The notes: a model not told the origin generated them from the sequence alone. A stretch of DNA of 64,000 bases from Streptomyces sp. NBC_01341 (GCF_035946055.1 NZ_CP108364.1:3286001-3350000); one strand, 5' to 3'; positions 32,910 through 42,152 are shown, counted from the first letter of the stretch. Numbers and translations: made by a program.

Positions 32910-33392
32910 ATGACCGTTGCGTTCTTCTCCGGTAAGGGCCGTCGAATCGGCGTCGCCCTCGGTGCCGTGTCCGCGGGACTCCTTGTCCTGTCCGCCTGCG
33001 ACAAGCCGACGCCGCTCGCCACCGTGACGGTCGGCGACAACTCGGTGAGCACCGAGGCCGCCTGCTACAACGACGGCAAGGCCCTCAAGGAGTCCGAGAT
33101 CCAGGGCTGCCTGAACAAGAAGGCGGAGAAGTCCGTCAAGGTCGCGATGGACGACAAGGTCCGCTTCGGCGTCGACCCCGAGATCGCGGACAACGGCTGG
33201 ACCCTGTTCATCAACGGCCAGCAGGCCGAGCAGGAGCCGTACAAGAAGACCTACCGGTCGATCCCCGGCAGCGCCTTCTTCGCCAGCCAGACCGGCGAGA
33301 CCACCGCGTCCAAGACGCAGATCAGCATCGTCGAGACCAAGGGCCAGAAGCTCACCGGCGTCTGGCACTTCGAGCTCAAGAAGACCTCCTGA
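32910..33392 (+). CDS. DUF2771 lipoprotein
   Basis: 160 residues. A basic N-terminus (GKGRR) and hydrophobic stretch end in a lipobox VLSAC (Cys about 30), so it should be a membrane-anchored lipoprotein facing outward. The mature part is beta-rich and polar with a Cys pair (AACYN, GCLNK). DUF2771 is an actinobacterial family of unknown function that commonly sits between this MFS gene and mqnB. ATG at 32910. Confidence 0.87.
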   Translation: MTVAFFSGKGRRIGVALGAVSAGLLVLSACDKPTPLATVTVGDNSVSTEAACYNDGKALKESEIQGCLNKKAEKSVKVAMDDKVRFGVDPEIADNGWTLFINGQQAEQEPYKKTYRSIPGSAFFASQTGETTASKTQISIVETKGQKLTGVWHFELKKTS

Positions 33393-33418
33393 TCCCCCTG
33401 ACCTCCTGGACCACCACC

Positions 33419-34129
33419 GTGCGGGTGCTCGTCGTGACCGCCGTCCCGGCCGAACGGGACGCGGTCACGCGTGCTTTCGGGGACGACCCGGAGGTCCGCG
33501 AGGTGCCCGGCGCCCGGCTGCACCGCGCCGGGCCGTTCGACGTCGTCGCGGGCGGTGCGGGCCCGGCGGCCGCAGCGGCCGCCACCGCCTTCGCCCTGGC
33601 CTCGGCGCCCGCCTCCGAGCCGTACGCGCTCGTCGTGTCGGCGGGCATCGGCGGCGGCTTCGCCCCCGCCGCCCCCGTCGGCTCCCTCGTCGTGGCGACC
33701 CGCATCGTCGCCGCGGACCTCGGCGCCGAGACCCCGGACGGCTTCGTGCCCGTCACCGGTCTCGGATTCGGCAGGGACACCTTCCTGCCGCCCGGCACGC
33801 TCGTACGCGAGGTGGCGGAGGCCACCGGCGCGGTGACGGGCGCCGTGCTCACCGTATCCACCGTGACCGGCAGCGCGGCCCGCACCGCGGCCCTGCTGGC
33901 CGCGCACCCCGGAGCCGTCGCCGAGGCCATGGAGGGCTTCGGCGTCGCGGAGGCCGCAGCCGGGCTCGGCGTGCCGGCCCTGGAGCTCCGGGCCGTCTCG
34001 AACACCGTGGGGCCGCGCGACCGTGCGGCCTGGCGGATCGGGGACGCCCTGGCGGCGCTGACCGAGGCGTTCGGGAAGACCGCACACGTAGTGGAAAGTT
34101 GGAACCGGCATGACCGACACAGTGACTGA
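33419..34129 (+). CDS. mqnB: Futalosine hydrolase
   Basis: 236 residues of the nucleoside-phosphorylase/MTA-SAH nucleosidase fold. It removes hypoxanthine from futalosine to give dehypoxanthine futalosine in the alternative menaquinone pathway. Visible are the N-terminal VLVVTAVPAERDAV, the SAGIGGGFAP loop, the TVSTVTGSAA segment, and EAMEGFGVAEAA with the purine- and ribose-contacting Glu. GTG start. It overlaps mqnD by 20 bp, so the two are translationally linked. Confidence 0.92.
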   Translation: MRVLVVTAVPAERDAVTRAFGDDPEVREVPGARLHRAGPFDVVAGGAGPAAAAAATAFALASAPASEPYALVVSAGIGGGFAPAAPVGSLVVATRIVAADLGAETPDGFVPVTGLGFGRDTFLPPGTLVREVAEATGAVTGAVLTVSTVTGSAARTAALLAAHPGAVAEAMEGFGVAEAAAGLGVPALELRAVSNTVGPRDRAAWRIGDALAALTEAFGKTAHVVESWNRHDRHSD

Positions 34130-35006
34130 CACCGCGCCCGACCCCGACGGCGCCTCGCAGCCGGCCCTCCGGATCGCCTTCTCGCCCTGTCCGAACGACA
34201 CCTTCGTCTTCGACGCCTGGGCCCACGGAAGGGTCCCCGGCGCGCCCGCACTCGACGTCACCTTCGCCGACATCCACCTCACCAACGGCATGGCCGAGCG
34301 CGGCGAGTTCGACGTGCTGAAGGTGTCCTACGCCGTCCTCCCGTGGGTGCTCGACGAATACGCCCTCCTGCCGTGCGGCGGGGCACTGGGGCGCGGCTGC
34401 GGACCGCTCGTCCTCACCAAGGAGCCGGGCACGGACCTGACGGGAAAGACCGTCGCCGTGCCCAGCGAGCGCTCCACGGCGTATCTCCTGTTCCGGCTCT
34501 GGGCCGCCGAGGTCGTGCCGGGCGGTGTGGGCGAGATCGTCGTCCTGCCGTTCGACGAGATCATGCCCGCCGTGCGCGACGGCCGGGTGGACGCCGGGCT
34601 CGTCATCCACGAGGCCCGCTTCACCTATCAGAACTACGGCCTGCACAGCCTGGCCGACATGGGCGAGCACTGGGAGCTCACCACCGGCCTGCCGATCCCC
34701 CTCGGGGCGATCATCGCCAAGCGCTCACTCGGCGACGAGACCCTGAAGCGGCTCGCGGAGTCGGTCCGCACCTCCGTGCGCATGGCCTGGGACGACCCGC
34801 TGCAGTCACGTCCGTACGTCCTGGAGCACGCCCAGGAGATGGACCCCGCCGTGGCGGACCAGCACATCGGGCTGTACGTCAACGAATTCACCGCCGACCT
34901 CGGCGAGCACGGCTACGCGGCGATCCGCGGACTGCTGACCCGTGCGGCGGCCGAGGGGCTCGTGCCCGCGCTCGGCCCGGACGCCCTGGCCTTCACCGGC
35001 CGCTGA
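34110..35006 (+). CDS. mqnD: 1,4-dihydroxy-6-naphthoate synthase
   Basis: 298 residues of periplasmic-binding-protein-like fold. MqnD converts cyclic dehypoxanthine futalosine to 1,4-dihydroxy-6-naphthoate. The signature FSPCPNDTFVFDAW is at about 25-38, followed by DVLKVSYAVLPW, GRGCGPLVL and LVIHEARFTYQNYG, which carries the catalytic His (about 167). It has a polar N-terminal tail and no signal, so it is cytosolic. Overlaps mqnB; the rest of the pathway is not in this window. Confidence 0.95.
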   Translation: MTDTVTDTAPDPDGASQPALRIAFSPCPNDTFVFDAWAHGRVPGAPALDVTFADIHLTNGMAERGEFDVLKVSYAVLPWVLDEYALLPCGGALGRGCGPLVLTKEPGTDLTGKTVAVPSERSTAYLLFRLWAAEVVPGGVGEIVVLPFDEIMPAVRDGRVDAGLVIHEARFTYQNYGLHSLADMGEHWELTTGLPIPLGAIIAKRSLGDETLKRLAESVRTSVRMAWDDPLQSRPYVLEHAQEMDPAVADQHIGLYVNEFTADLGEHGYAAIRGLLTRAAAEGLVPALGPDALAFTGR

Positions 35007-35011
35007 CGGCG

Positions 35012-35036
35012 GGGCCGGGCCCGACGGGCCCGGCCC
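35012..35036. terminator. Bidirectional terminator between mqnD and cold-shock gene
   Basis: GGGCCGGGCCC (35012-35022), GAC loop, GGGCCCGGCCC (35026-35036): a perfect 11-bp stem between two convergent genes. Confidence 0.75.
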
Positions 35037-35040
35037 TACG

Positions 35041-35424
35041 TCAGACGTCGAGCTGGTCGGCGACCGCCCGCAGCAGACCCGCGATCTTCGCCCCCGATGC
35101 CTTGTCGGGGTAGCGGCCCCGCTCCAGCATCGGCGTGATGTTCTCCAGGACCGTCGTCAGGTCCTGCACGATGGAGGCGAGTTCGTCGGGGCTGCGCCGC
35201 TGTGCGGCGGCCACGGACGGGGTGGGGTCGAGGATCACCACGGAGAGCGCCTGATCACCGCGCTGTCCGGCGACCACGCCGAACTCGACGCGCTGACCGG
35301 GCTTGAGGGCCTCGACGCCGGCCGGGAGTACGGAGGAGTGGACGAACACGTCCGCGCCGTCGTCGCGCGAAAGGAAGCCGAAGCCCTTTTCCGAATTGAA
35401 CCATTTGACCTTACCCGTGGGCAC
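35041..35424 (-). CDS. Cold-shock domain protein with C-terminal extension
   Basis: 127 residues. The first about 65 are a CspA-type OB-fold (GKVKWFNSEKGFGFLSRDDG, ADVFVHSSVL) with RNP1 and RNP2 nucleic-acid-binding motifs. A helical extension of about 60 residues follows (SPDELASIVQDLTTVLENIT..KASGAKIAGLLRAV), as in the longer actinobacterial Csp proteins such as mycobacterial CspB. An RNA or ssDNA chaperone role is inferred. GTG start at 35424; GAGGACAGAC upstream. Confidence 0.92.
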   Translation of the reverse strand: MPTGKVKWFNSEKGFGFLSRDDGADVFVHSSVLPAGVEALKPGQRVEFGVVAGQRGDQALSVVILDPTPSVAAAQRRSPDELASIVQDLTTVLENITPMLERGRYPDKASGAKIAGLLRAVADQLDV

Positions 35425-35589
35425 GTCTGTCCTCGTCCTCGTACTCGTCGTTGTGCGGGAGAGCCGCGAACCGGCTCCGAATAGCGGTACGGCGGGTCTC
35501 CGACCCGCCATGTCCAAGGCTAGTGGCCCTGGGGCCGGACACAAGGCGTCGCCGAACGGTTCCACCGAGCTGGGAACTACCCTGGCCGG

Positions 35590-35826
35590 GTGACTACTAC
35601 TCCTTCCGGCGCAGGCGACCGGCTCGTACAGGTCGGCGCGATCGTCTTCTTCATCGGCGCGCTGGCCACACTGGTCACCGTGGCCCCGCTGTTCCTCGGC
35701 ACCGACCCCTTCCCGTCCGCCGCCTACGCGGTGTGCATGCTGATGGGACTGGGCTTCCTGATCGCCGCCGCGGGGGTGGTGCGGTCGGTGTGGAAGAACT
35801 CACCGAAGCGCGCCACAGCGAGGTAG
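35590..35826 (+). CDS. Small two-helix membrane protein
   Basis: 78 residues with two transmembrane helices (VGAIVFFIGALATLVTVAPL and AVCMLMGLGFLIAAAGVV) and a basic cytosolic tail (KNSPKRATAR). Conserved in Streptomyces beside the cold-shock gene, with unknown function. GTG start at 35590. Confidence 0.75.
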   Translation: MTTTPSGAGDRLVQVGAIVFFIGALATLVTVAPLFLGTDPFPSAAYAVCMLMGLGFLIAAAGVVRSVWKNSPKRATAR

Positions 35827-35939
35827 CGGGCCGGAACCCGACGGGGGACCGGCTCCGGGAGGGGTCCGCGCACCTGCCGGACATTGGCGCGAATCGGGCC
35901 GTCCCCCGGCCCTTCGGTGGCCCGTCCCACCGGCGGCCG

Positions 35940-36557
35940 TCAGGACGCCGCGAAGGTCCGCAGCCAGTCGGGGAACGCCGTGAGGTCCGGCAGGATCACC
36001 TCGGCCCCGGCCTCCCGCAGCTCCTTCTCGTCGCACGGCCCGGTCGTGACACCCACCGACAGGGCGCTCGCGGCATGCGCCCCACGCACGTCCCCGATGT
36101 GGTCGCCGACGTATATCCGGGCCCCGTGCTCCAGGAGCGCGGCCGCCTTGCCCTCGGCCCAGAGCCCGCCGATCAGCAGGTCGGCACCGATGCCGAGGTG
36201 CGCGAGGTGCAGCTTGGCGTTCGGCTCGTACTTGGCGGTCACGACCATGGCCCGCCCTCCGAGCGCCTGGACCGCCTCGACCGCCTCCCGGGCACCGGGC
36301 ATCGCCGTGGTCGGGGTGATCGCCCGGTCCGGGTAGACCGCGCGGTAGCGGTCGCAGGCTTCCGCGATCGCCCCGGCCGGGAACCAGTTGGCCATCTCGT
36401 CCTCGAGGGGCGGCCCGAGCCGGCTGACGACCAGGTCGGTGTCGATGTACACACCCGTCTCGGCCGCCAGGGTCTCGTAGGCGGCCCTGATCCCGGGCCG
36501 GGAGTCGATGAGCGTCATGTCGAGGTCGAAGCCGACCGTCAAGGTGTGTGAGGGCAT
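35940..36557 (-). CDS. HAD-superfamily phosphatase
   Basis: 205 residues. The nucleophile motif FDLDMTLID is at 10-18 (Asp11 nucleophile, Asp13 acid), with T/S motif VVTAKYEPN and C-terminal YVGDHIGDVRGA as motif IV metal ligands. It resembles phosphoglycolate phosphatase/Gph-like enzymes of HAD subfamily I with an alpha-helical cap. A small phosphate-ester hydrolase in the cytosol. The ATG 36557 begins directly before the motif. Confidence 0.9.
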   Translation of the reverse strand: MPSHTLTVGFDLDMTLIDSRPGIRAAYETLAAETGVYIDTDLVVSRLGPPLEDEMANWFPAGAIAEACDRYRAVYPDRAITPTTAMPGAREAVEAVQALGGRAMVVTAKYEPNAKLHLAHLGIGADLLIGGLWAEGKAAALLEHGARIYVGDHIGDVRGAHAASALSVGVTTGPCDEKELREAGAEVILPDLTAFPDWLRTFAAS

Positions 36558-36669
36558 GAGGCCATTGTGCCGAGTGCCCCGAACACCCCGGCCGAAAGCC
36601 CCGCCTGCCCCTGCCGCCCACCGCAAAGGTCGGAGGCGCGCTGTCCGGGTGTAGGAGCCACACATAGAC

Positions 36670-36688
36670 TTAGCCAAGCCTTACCTCG
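36670..36688. promoter_or_regulatory. Probable DmdR/IdeR iron box
   Basis: TTAGCCAAGCCTTACCTCG shares 12 of 19 positions with the actinobacterial iron-box consensus TTAGGTTAGGCTAACCTAA. It lies about 47 bp upstream of the first siderophore permease gene. Iron repression of the importer is the inference. Confidence 0.6.
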
Positions 36689-36734
36689 TAATGCCGCTCC
36701 TCCCCCCCCTGGCCCGCTCCCCCGATTGGTTCCG

Positions 36735-37745
36735 ATGGCCGCCGCAGCACCCCGCCTGTCCCGACGCGCGCTCGCGATAGCCGTGGCAGTCCTCGCACTC
36801 CTGTTGTCCGTCCTGCTCAGCCTCGCCGTGGGGGCGCGGACCATCGCGCCGTCCGCCGTCGTGGACGCCCTCCTGCACGGCGGGCACACGGAGGCCGCCG
36901 ACGTCATCCGGCAGTTGAGGCTGCCGCGCACCCTGATCGGCCTGATGGTCGGCGCCGCCCTGGCCCTCGCCGGGACGGTGCTCCAGGGCATCACCCGCAA
37001 CCCCATCGCAGATCCGGGCATCCTCGGCATCAGCCAGGGCGCCTCGGTCGCGGTCGTCCTGGCCATCGCGTACGCCGGAGTCCACACCCTCACCGGCTAC
37101 GTGTGGTTCGCGTTCGCGGGTGCCGCCGTCGCGTCGGTCGCCGTCTACGCCATCGCCTCACGCGGGCGCGGCGGCGCGACCCCCGTCAAGCTGGCGCTCG
37201 GCGGGGCCGCGATCAACGCGCTGCTGGTGTCCGTGACCATGGCGGTGCTGACCACGAAGGCGTCGGCGCTGGAGGAGTTCCGCTTCTGGCAGGTGGGGTC
37301 GATCTCCGGCCGCGAGGCCGAGGTCGCGGAGCGGATCTGGCCGTTCCTGCTGGTCGGCACCGTCCTGGTGGTGTCCGTGGCTCGGGGTCTCGACGCGCTG
37401 GCTCTCGGCGACGACGTCGCGAAGGGCCTGGGACAGAACGTGGCGGCCGTCCGCATCGTCGGCGGTATCGGGGCGACCGTGCTCACCGGCGCGGGTGTCG
37501 CGGCAGCCGGGCCGATCGCCTTCGTCGGCCTCGCGGTGCCGCACATCGCCCGCGCGATCGTGGGCGGCGGACACCGCTGGGTGCTGCCGATGGCGGCCCT
37601 CCTGGGCCCCGTGATGCTCCTCGTCTCCGATGTCGTCGGCCGGGTGCTGCTACCGCCGGGCGAGGTCCCGGCCGGCGTCATGACGGCGCTGATCGGCGTG
37701 CCCTTCCTCGTCACCCTCGTACGCCGGAAGGCGGCCCCCGCATGA
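36735..37745 (+). CDS. FecCD-family iron-siderophore ABC permease
   Basis: 336 residues, about 9-10 membrane helices. BtuC/FecCD signatures are visible: LRLPRTLIGLMVGAALALAG, TRNPIADPGILGISQGASVA, and C-terminal FVGLAVPHIARAIVGGGHRW. It forms one half of the membrane channel for ferric-siderophore uptake. Its ATG lacks a clear ribosome binding site. It overlaps the next permease by 4 bp (ATGA). An iron box lies upstream. No substrate-binding protein gene is adjacent. Confidence 0.92.
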   Translation: MAAAAPRLSRRALAIAVAVLALLLSVLLSLAVGARTIAPSAVVDALLHGGHTEAADVIRQLRLPRTLIGLMVGAALALAGTVLQGITRNPIADPGILGISQGASVAVVLAIAYAGVHTLTGYVWFAFAGAAVASVAVYAIASRGRGGATPVKLALGGAAINALLVSVTMAVLTTKASALEEFRFWQVGSISGREAEVAERIWPFLLVGTVLVVSVARGLDALALGDDVAKGLGQNVAAVRIVGGIGATVLTGAGVAAAGPIAFVGLAVPHIARAIVGGGHRWVLPMAALLGPVMLLVSDVVGRVLLPPGEVPAGVMTALIGVPFLVTLVRRKAAPA

Positions 37746-38827
37746 GCGCGGACACGGCAGTACCCGTACGCCCCCCGGTACGCCCGGCCGGTTACGGCGT
37801 CGTACGGATCGGGAAGCGGGCCCGTTTCCTGGTCCACCGGCGGGCATCGCTCGTCGCGGCGGCCCTCGTCGTCGTGCTGGCGGCCGTCTGTGTCGCGTAC
37901 CTCTGCGTCGGCGAGAGCTTCGTCGCGCCGGGCGAGGTCGTGAAGGTCGTCCTCGGCAGGCCGTCGCCCGACGAGCTGGTCGTGGGCACGCTGCGGATGC
38001 CCAGGATGGTGGTCGGGCTGCTCGTCGGCGCGGCGTTCGGGATCGCCGGCGCGCTGATCCAGACGGTGGCCCGCAACCCGCTCGCCAGCCCCGACATCAT
38101 CGGCATCAGCCAGGGCGCGAGCGCGCTCACGGTCGGCGCCATGACCTTCGGCCTCACCTCCTACAGCGTCCTGCCCTACCTGTCCGTCGCGGGCGGGATC
38201 GCCGCGGCGGCGCTGGTGTACGTCTTCGCCTGGCGCGGCGGGCTCCACGCGACCCGTTTCGTCCTCATCGGCATCGGCTTCGCGATCGCCCTGCGTTCCG
38301 TGACGACCCTCTTCCTGACGAAGGGCGACTACCTGGTCGCCCAGCAGGCGCAGATCTGGATGACGGGTTCCCTGAACGGCCGCGGCTGGCACGAGGCGGC
38401 GCCGATCGGCTGGGCGCTGCTGACCCTCCTGCCCGCCGTGCTGTGGGCGGCGCGGGCGCAGCGCACCGTGTCGATGGACGACGACACCGCGACGGCGCTG
38501 GGTGTACGCCTGGGCCGCGTGCGCCTGGGGCTCGTCGCCCTGGGGGTCGTCCTGGCGTCCGTGGCCACGGGGACCGCGGGGCCGGTCGACTTCGTGGCCC
38601 TGCTCGCGCCTCAGATCGCCCGCCGGATGACGCGTACGGCGCAGATCCCGCTGCTGTCCTCGGCGCTGCTGGGCGCTGTGATCGTCGTCTTCGCCGACCT
38701 GCTGGCGCGCAGGCTCTTCTCCCCCACCGAACTCCCCGTGGGCGTGCTGACCGCGGCGGTCGGCGCCCCGTATCTGATCTGGCTGATCATCCGCGGTCAC
38801 CGCGGCCGTAATGGAGGCAACGCATGA
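37742..38827 (+). CDS. FecCD-family iron-siderophore ABC permease (second)
   Basis: 361 residues with the same family signatures as the preceding gene: [61 protein letters not shown] longer basic N-terminal tail ([14 protein letters not shown]) precedes the first helix. It should pair with the first permease as a heterodimer. It is joined to its neighbours on both sides by 4-bp ATGA overlaps, a tightly coupled operon. Confidence 0.93.
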   Translation: MSADTAVPVRPPVRPAGYGVVRIGKRARFLVHRRASLVAAALVVVLAAVCVAYLCVGESFVAPGEVVKVVLGRPSPDELVVGTLRMPRMVVGLLVGAAFGIAGALIQTVARNPLASPDIIGISQGASALTVGAMTFGLTSYSVLPYLSVAGGIAAAALVYVFAWRGGLHATRFVLIGIGFAIALRSVTTLFLTKGDYLVAQQAQIWMTGSLNGRGWHEAAPIGWALLTLLPAVLWAARAQRTVSMDDDTATALGVRLGRVRLGLVALGVVLASVATGTAGPVDFVALLAPQIARRMTRTAQIPLLSSALLGAVIVVFADLLARRLFSPTELPVGVLTAAVGAPYLIWLIIRGHRGRNGGNA

Positions 38828-39705
38828 CCACGACCGGCCACAGGGACGCCACCGCCACAGACGCGCCCCCGTCCACGTCCAGGCTCACCGCGCGGTCCCT
38901 GACGCTCGCGTACGAGGACCGCACCGTCGTGCACGAGCTGGACCTGGCCGTTCCGGACGGCCGGGTGACGGTCATCGTCGGGCCCAACGCCTGTGGCAAG
39001 TCGACGACGCTGAGGGCGATGGGGCGGCTGCTGAAGCCGGCCGGCGGGGCGGTGCTCCTGGACGGCACGGAACTCTCCCGCATACCGACGCGCACCATCG
39101 CGCAGTCGGTGGGGCTGCTTCCGCAGACGCCCGTCGCACCCGAGGCGATCACCGTCTCCGACCTGGTGGCCCGTGGCCGGCAGCCGCACCAGCGGTGGTG
39201 GCAGCAGTGGTCGGAGGCGGACGAGCGGGCGGTCGCGGAGGCCATGGAGCGCACGGACGTCACCGCGCTCGGTGACCGGCCGGTGGACGAGCTGTCCGGC
39301 GGTCAGCGCCAGCGCGTGTGGATCGCGATGGCACTCGCCCAGGACACGGATCTGCTGCTGCTCGACGAGCCGACGACGTATCTCGACATCGCGCACCAGG
39401 TCGAGGTCCTCGACCTGGTGCGGCGGCTCGCCACACCCGCGGCGGACGGCACCCGGGGGCGCACCGTCGTCACCGTGCTCCACGACCTCAACCAGGCCGC
39501 CCGCTACGCCGATCATCTCGTCGCCATGAAGGCGGGCCGGATCGTCGCCGAGGGCAGGCCCGGGGATGTCGTCACGGCGGACCTCGTCCGCGAGGTCTTC
39601 GGGCTGGAAGCGGTCATCGTCCCCGACCCCGTCACGGGTTCACCGCTCGTCGTACCGGGCGCGCCCTGGACTCCCGCTCCGGCCGCCCCCGACAAGGCGC
39701 TCTGA
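38824..39705 (+). CDS. Iron-siderophore ABC transporter ATP-binding protein
   Basis: 293 residues of FecE/FepC type. Walker [10 protein letters not shown] (53-61), signature LSGGQRQR (157-164), Walker B LLLLDEP (177-183), D-loop region YLDIAHQ and H-loop [11 protein letters not shown] are all intact. It energises the two upstream permeases. Last gene of the operon; a strong hairpin follows a few bases after its stop. Confidence 0.95.
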   Translation: MTTTGHRDATATDAPPSTSRLTARSLTLAYEDRTVVHELDLAVPDGRVTVIVGPNACGKSTTLRAMGRLLKPAGGAVLLDGTELSRIPTRTIAQSVGLLPQTPVAPEAITVSDLVARGRQPHQRWWQQWSEADERAVAEAMERTDVTALGDRPVDELSGGQRQRVWIAMALAQDTDLLLLDEPTTYLDIAHQVEVLDLVRRLATPAADGTRGRTVVTVLHDLNQAARYADHLVAMKAGRIVAEGRPGDVVTADLVREVFGLEAVIVPDPVTGSPLVVPGAPWTPAPAAPDKAL

Positions 39706-39708
39706 CAT

Positions 39709-39746
39709 GCCTGTGGGGCGCGGTGTCAGGTCCGCGCCCCACAGGC
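39709..39746. terminator. Intrinsic terminator of siderophore importer operon
   Basis: GCCTGTGGGGCGCGG (39709-39723), an 8-base loop, and the perfect 15-bp complement (39732-39746). Confidence 0.8.
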
Positions 39747-39803
39747 CGTTCCGGTGCCGTACACCGCGCTGAGGGCCGTCCGCGGTCCCGGGCGGGACAG
39801 CCC

Positions 39804-40349
39804 TCAGGCGCCGGACGTCATGCGCCCCACGGCCTGCCGCGTCAGATCGCGGCCCTGCGGTTCGGTGTCGAGGGACCGGTGCAGGGCGGTCCCCTCGATC
39901 AGGGCGTCCAGCTGCCGCGCGGTGTCCGGGTCGAAGTGCTGCTCCAGCAGGCGACGGCTGCGGTTCATCCAGGCGTGGGTGAGCTCGCGGTACTCGTCGC
40001 GCCGGGCCGCCAGCGTGTAGAGCTCCTGGGTGAGGACGAGGTCCCGGCGGGGCCCTTCGGAGAGCTCGTGGATCAGATCGGTGACGGCTTCACGCGCCTC
40101 CTCCGGGCTGCCGGCGCGGCCCAGGTGCATCTCGAACACGGCCACGATGTGGTCGGCGAACCGGGTGAAGGCCTCGCGCAACAGGTCGTCGATGCCGGTG
40201 AAGTGGTACGTCATCGAGCCGAGGGGCACATCGGCGCGGACCGCGATCTTGCGGTGCGAGACACCCGCTACCCCCTCCTCGGCGATGTGGTCGAGCGTGG
40301 CGGCGAGGATGCGCTCGCGCCGCTGCGGGTCCGTGCGTCCGGTGGCCAC
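39804..40349 (-). CDS. TetR-family regulator
   Basis: 181 residues. HTH: RRERILAATLDHIAEEGVAG, VSHRKIAVRADVPLGSMTYH. The C-terminal helical domain includes LTHAWMNRSRRLLEQHFDP, as in TetR_C_6-type regulators. GTG start 40349, seven bases after the stop of the acetyltransferase gene upstream, so the two are one operon. A palindrome upstream of that operon is a likely autoregulatory site. Confidence 0.88.
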   Translation of the reverse strand: MATGRTDPQRRERILAATLDHIAEEGVAGVSHRKIAVRADVPLGSMTYHFTGIDDLLREAFTRFADHIVAVFEMHLGRAGSPEEAREAVTDLIHELSEGPRRDLVLTQELYTLAARRDEYRELTHAWMNRSRRLLEQHFDPDTARQLDALIEGTALHRSLDTEPQGRDLTRQAVGRMTSGA

Positions 40350-40356
40350 GGGGCGC

Positions 40357-40938
40357 TCAGACGTCCCGGACGACGCGGGCCGGATTGCCCACCGCCACCA
40401 CACCGGCGGGAATGTCCCTGGTGACCACGGCCCCGGCACCGATGACGGAGTTGTCCCCGATGGTCACGCCGGGGCACACGATGACTCCGCCGCCCAGCCA
40501 CACGTTGTCGCCGATGGTGATGGGCAGCGCGGCCTCCAGCTTGTCCCGGCGGGGCTGCGGCTCCACGGGGTGTGTCGGCGTCAGCAGCTGCACGTTGGGG
40601 CCGATCTGGCAGTCCTCGCCGATGGTGACCGGCGCGACGTCCAGCGCCGTCAGGTGGTAGTTGACGAACGTACGGGCCCCGATGTGGATGTTGCTGCCGT
40701 AGTCGACGTAGAGCGGCGGTCTGAGCTCGACGCCCTCCCCCACGGAGCCCAGGAGTTCGGCCAGGACCGTCCGGGCGGCGTCGGCGTCCTCGGTGTGGAG
40801 TGCCTGGTAGCGGGCCGCGAGCCGCATCGCCCGCTGCTGCTCACGGACGATCTCGGGGTCGTCGGCGATGTAGAGGTCGCCCGCGCGCATGCGCTCCATG
40901 TGGGTGCGCGGATCGTCGGCGAAGTAGTCCGTGGGCAT
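40357..40938 (-). CDS. Maltose/galactoside O-acetyltransferase (LbH hexapeptide type)
   Basis: 193 residues. The N-terminal maltose-acetyltransferase helix region (HMERMRAGDLYIADDPEIVR) precedes left-handed beta-helix hexapeptide repeats with the Maa/LacA signature YVDYGSNIHIGARTFVNYHL, catalytic His in PTHPVEP, and GGGVIVCPGVTIGDNSVIGA. It transfers acetyl from acetyl-CoA to a sugar hydroxyl in the cytosol, perhaps for detoxification or export. It is coupled to the downstream TetR gene. Confidence 0.9.
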   Translation of the reverse strand: MPTDYFADDPRTHMERMRAGDLYIADDPEIVREQQRAMRLAARYQALHTEDADAARTVLAELLGSVGEGVELRPPLYVDYGSNIHIGARTFVNYHLTALDVAPVTIGEDCQIGPNVQLLTPTHPVEPQPRRDKLEAALPITIGDNVWLGGGVIVCPGVTIGDNSVIGAGAVVTRDIPAGVVAVGNPARVVRDV

Positions 40939-40961
40939 GCGGACGACGGTACACCCCCGAG

Positions 40962-40977
40962 GCGTACGAACGTACGC
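40962..40977. promoter_or_regulatory. Palindromic operator of acetyltransferase-tetR operon
   Basis: GCGTACGAACGTACGC is a perfect 7-bp-arm inverted repeat with a 2-base centre, about 24 bp upstream of the acetyltransferase start. The size and symmetry fit a TetR site. Confidence 0.55.
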
Positions 40978-41027
40978 TCCATCGGCCGCCGGCCCTGCGC
41001 CTTTGCCCCGGCCCGTCGCCCCGGCCG

Positions 41028-42152
41028 TCAGCCGGGCAGCCTCCGCGCGCGCCAGACGAGGTACAGCGCCGACGCCACCGCCGCCACGCGCACCACCACC
41101 GGCCAGACGTCCGTCATCGCGTCACCCATCGCGTCCTCGGCGATGGGCGTGCCCCAACGGCCCTCCATCCGGCCCCAGAGCCAGACGAAGGCACCGGCCA
41201 CGACCGCGCCGGGAAGCCCCATCGCGACCCACTTCGCCTCCGCGCGCGAGATCCTGCGCGAGCTGTACGCGAGGAGCCAGCCACCCGCGAGCGCCAGCCA
41301 CGAACCCAGCACGGCGCCCGCCACCAGCAACGCGGCGGCGAGCAGCAGCAGCGGGTTCGCGAGGCGGGGCCTCCTGACCGCGTCCGCGTCCACGACGGCC
41401 GGCCTGGGCCGGCGCAGCCGAAGCCCCCTGCGGGGCGCCGGTACGGCCGCCGCGGGCGCGGGCTTTCCCTGGGCGGCCTTCTCCTGTGCGGCCTTCAGCG
41501 CTTCGGCCGCCTTCGCCGCCTCCGCCTCCTCCGGGGTGACCGCCACGGGCGGCCCGGTGGGACGGAACAGCTCCGGGCTCTCCAGACCGCCGACGAACCC
41601 CGGCACGTCGGTTCCGGGCGCGACCGGACCCCGCGCGCCCTCGCCGAAGGGCCCCGGTTCGATCCGCCACCACTCCGGCTCGCCTTCGGACGGCGCCCGG
41701 TCCAGCCCCGTCATGTGCGGCGCGGCCGCGGAGGGCCAGCCCGGAGCCGGAGCCCCCAGGAGCCTCGGCTCCTCCGCCACGGGCTCCGCCGGCCCCTGCG
41801 ACGCGCCCTTGCGGAACGCGTCTTTCCGCAGCACTCCCCGCCGCGCTCGCGGCACCGCGGCCGGCCGCTCGTCACCCGTGCCCGCCGCTTCCCCGGGCGA
41901 CGGCAGCGGCACCGTCCCGTCGGCCGATCCGGCCGCAGCCGCGACGAGTTCGTCCGGGGCCCCGAGCCGCCCCAGGATGCGCCGGACCGCTGCGGGAGAG
42001 TCCGCACCGTCCGTACCGCGCTGCCGGTCGATCTCTCCGCGCAGCGTCGACACGAGCCTCATCCGGGCACCCGACGACAGCTGTTGCTGCTGGGCCAGGT
42101 CACCGACCCGGCTGAGAAAGTCGTAGACAAGCTGGTCGCTCTCGATCCCCAC
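41028..42152 (-). CDS. Membrane protein with N-terminal helical domain
   Basis: 374 residues. The first about 75 residues (DQLVYDFLSRVGDLAQQQQL..RMRLVSTLRGEIDRQRG..VRRILGRLGAPDELVA) form a helical domain like the DUF1700/HAAS domain seen in PadR-associated membrane proteins. A long acidic and alanine/proline-rich linker follows, with an AEAAKAAEALKAAQEKAAQG helix. There are four or five C-terminal membrane helices. Conserved in Streptomyces; function unknown. GTG start at 42152, divergent from the helicase-associated gene. Confidence 0.8.
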   Translation of the reverse strand: MGIESDQLVYDFLSRVGDLAQQQQLSSGARMRLVSTLRGEIDRQRGTDGADSPAAVRRILGRLGAPDELVAAAAGSADGTVPLPSPGEAAGTGDERPAAVPRARRGVLRKDAFRKGASQGPAEPVAEEPRLLGAPAPGWPSAAAPHMTGLDRAPSEGEPEWWRIEPGPFGEGARGPVAPGTDVPGFVGGLESPELFRPTGPPVAVTPEEAEAAKAAEALKAAQEKAAQGKPAPAAAVPAPRRGLRLRRPRPAVVDADAVRRPRLANPLLLLAAALLVAGAVLGSWLALAGGWLLAYSSRRISRAEAKWVAMGLPGAVVAGAFVWLWGRMEGRWGTPIAEDAMGDAMTDVWPVVVRVAAVASALYLVWRARRLPG

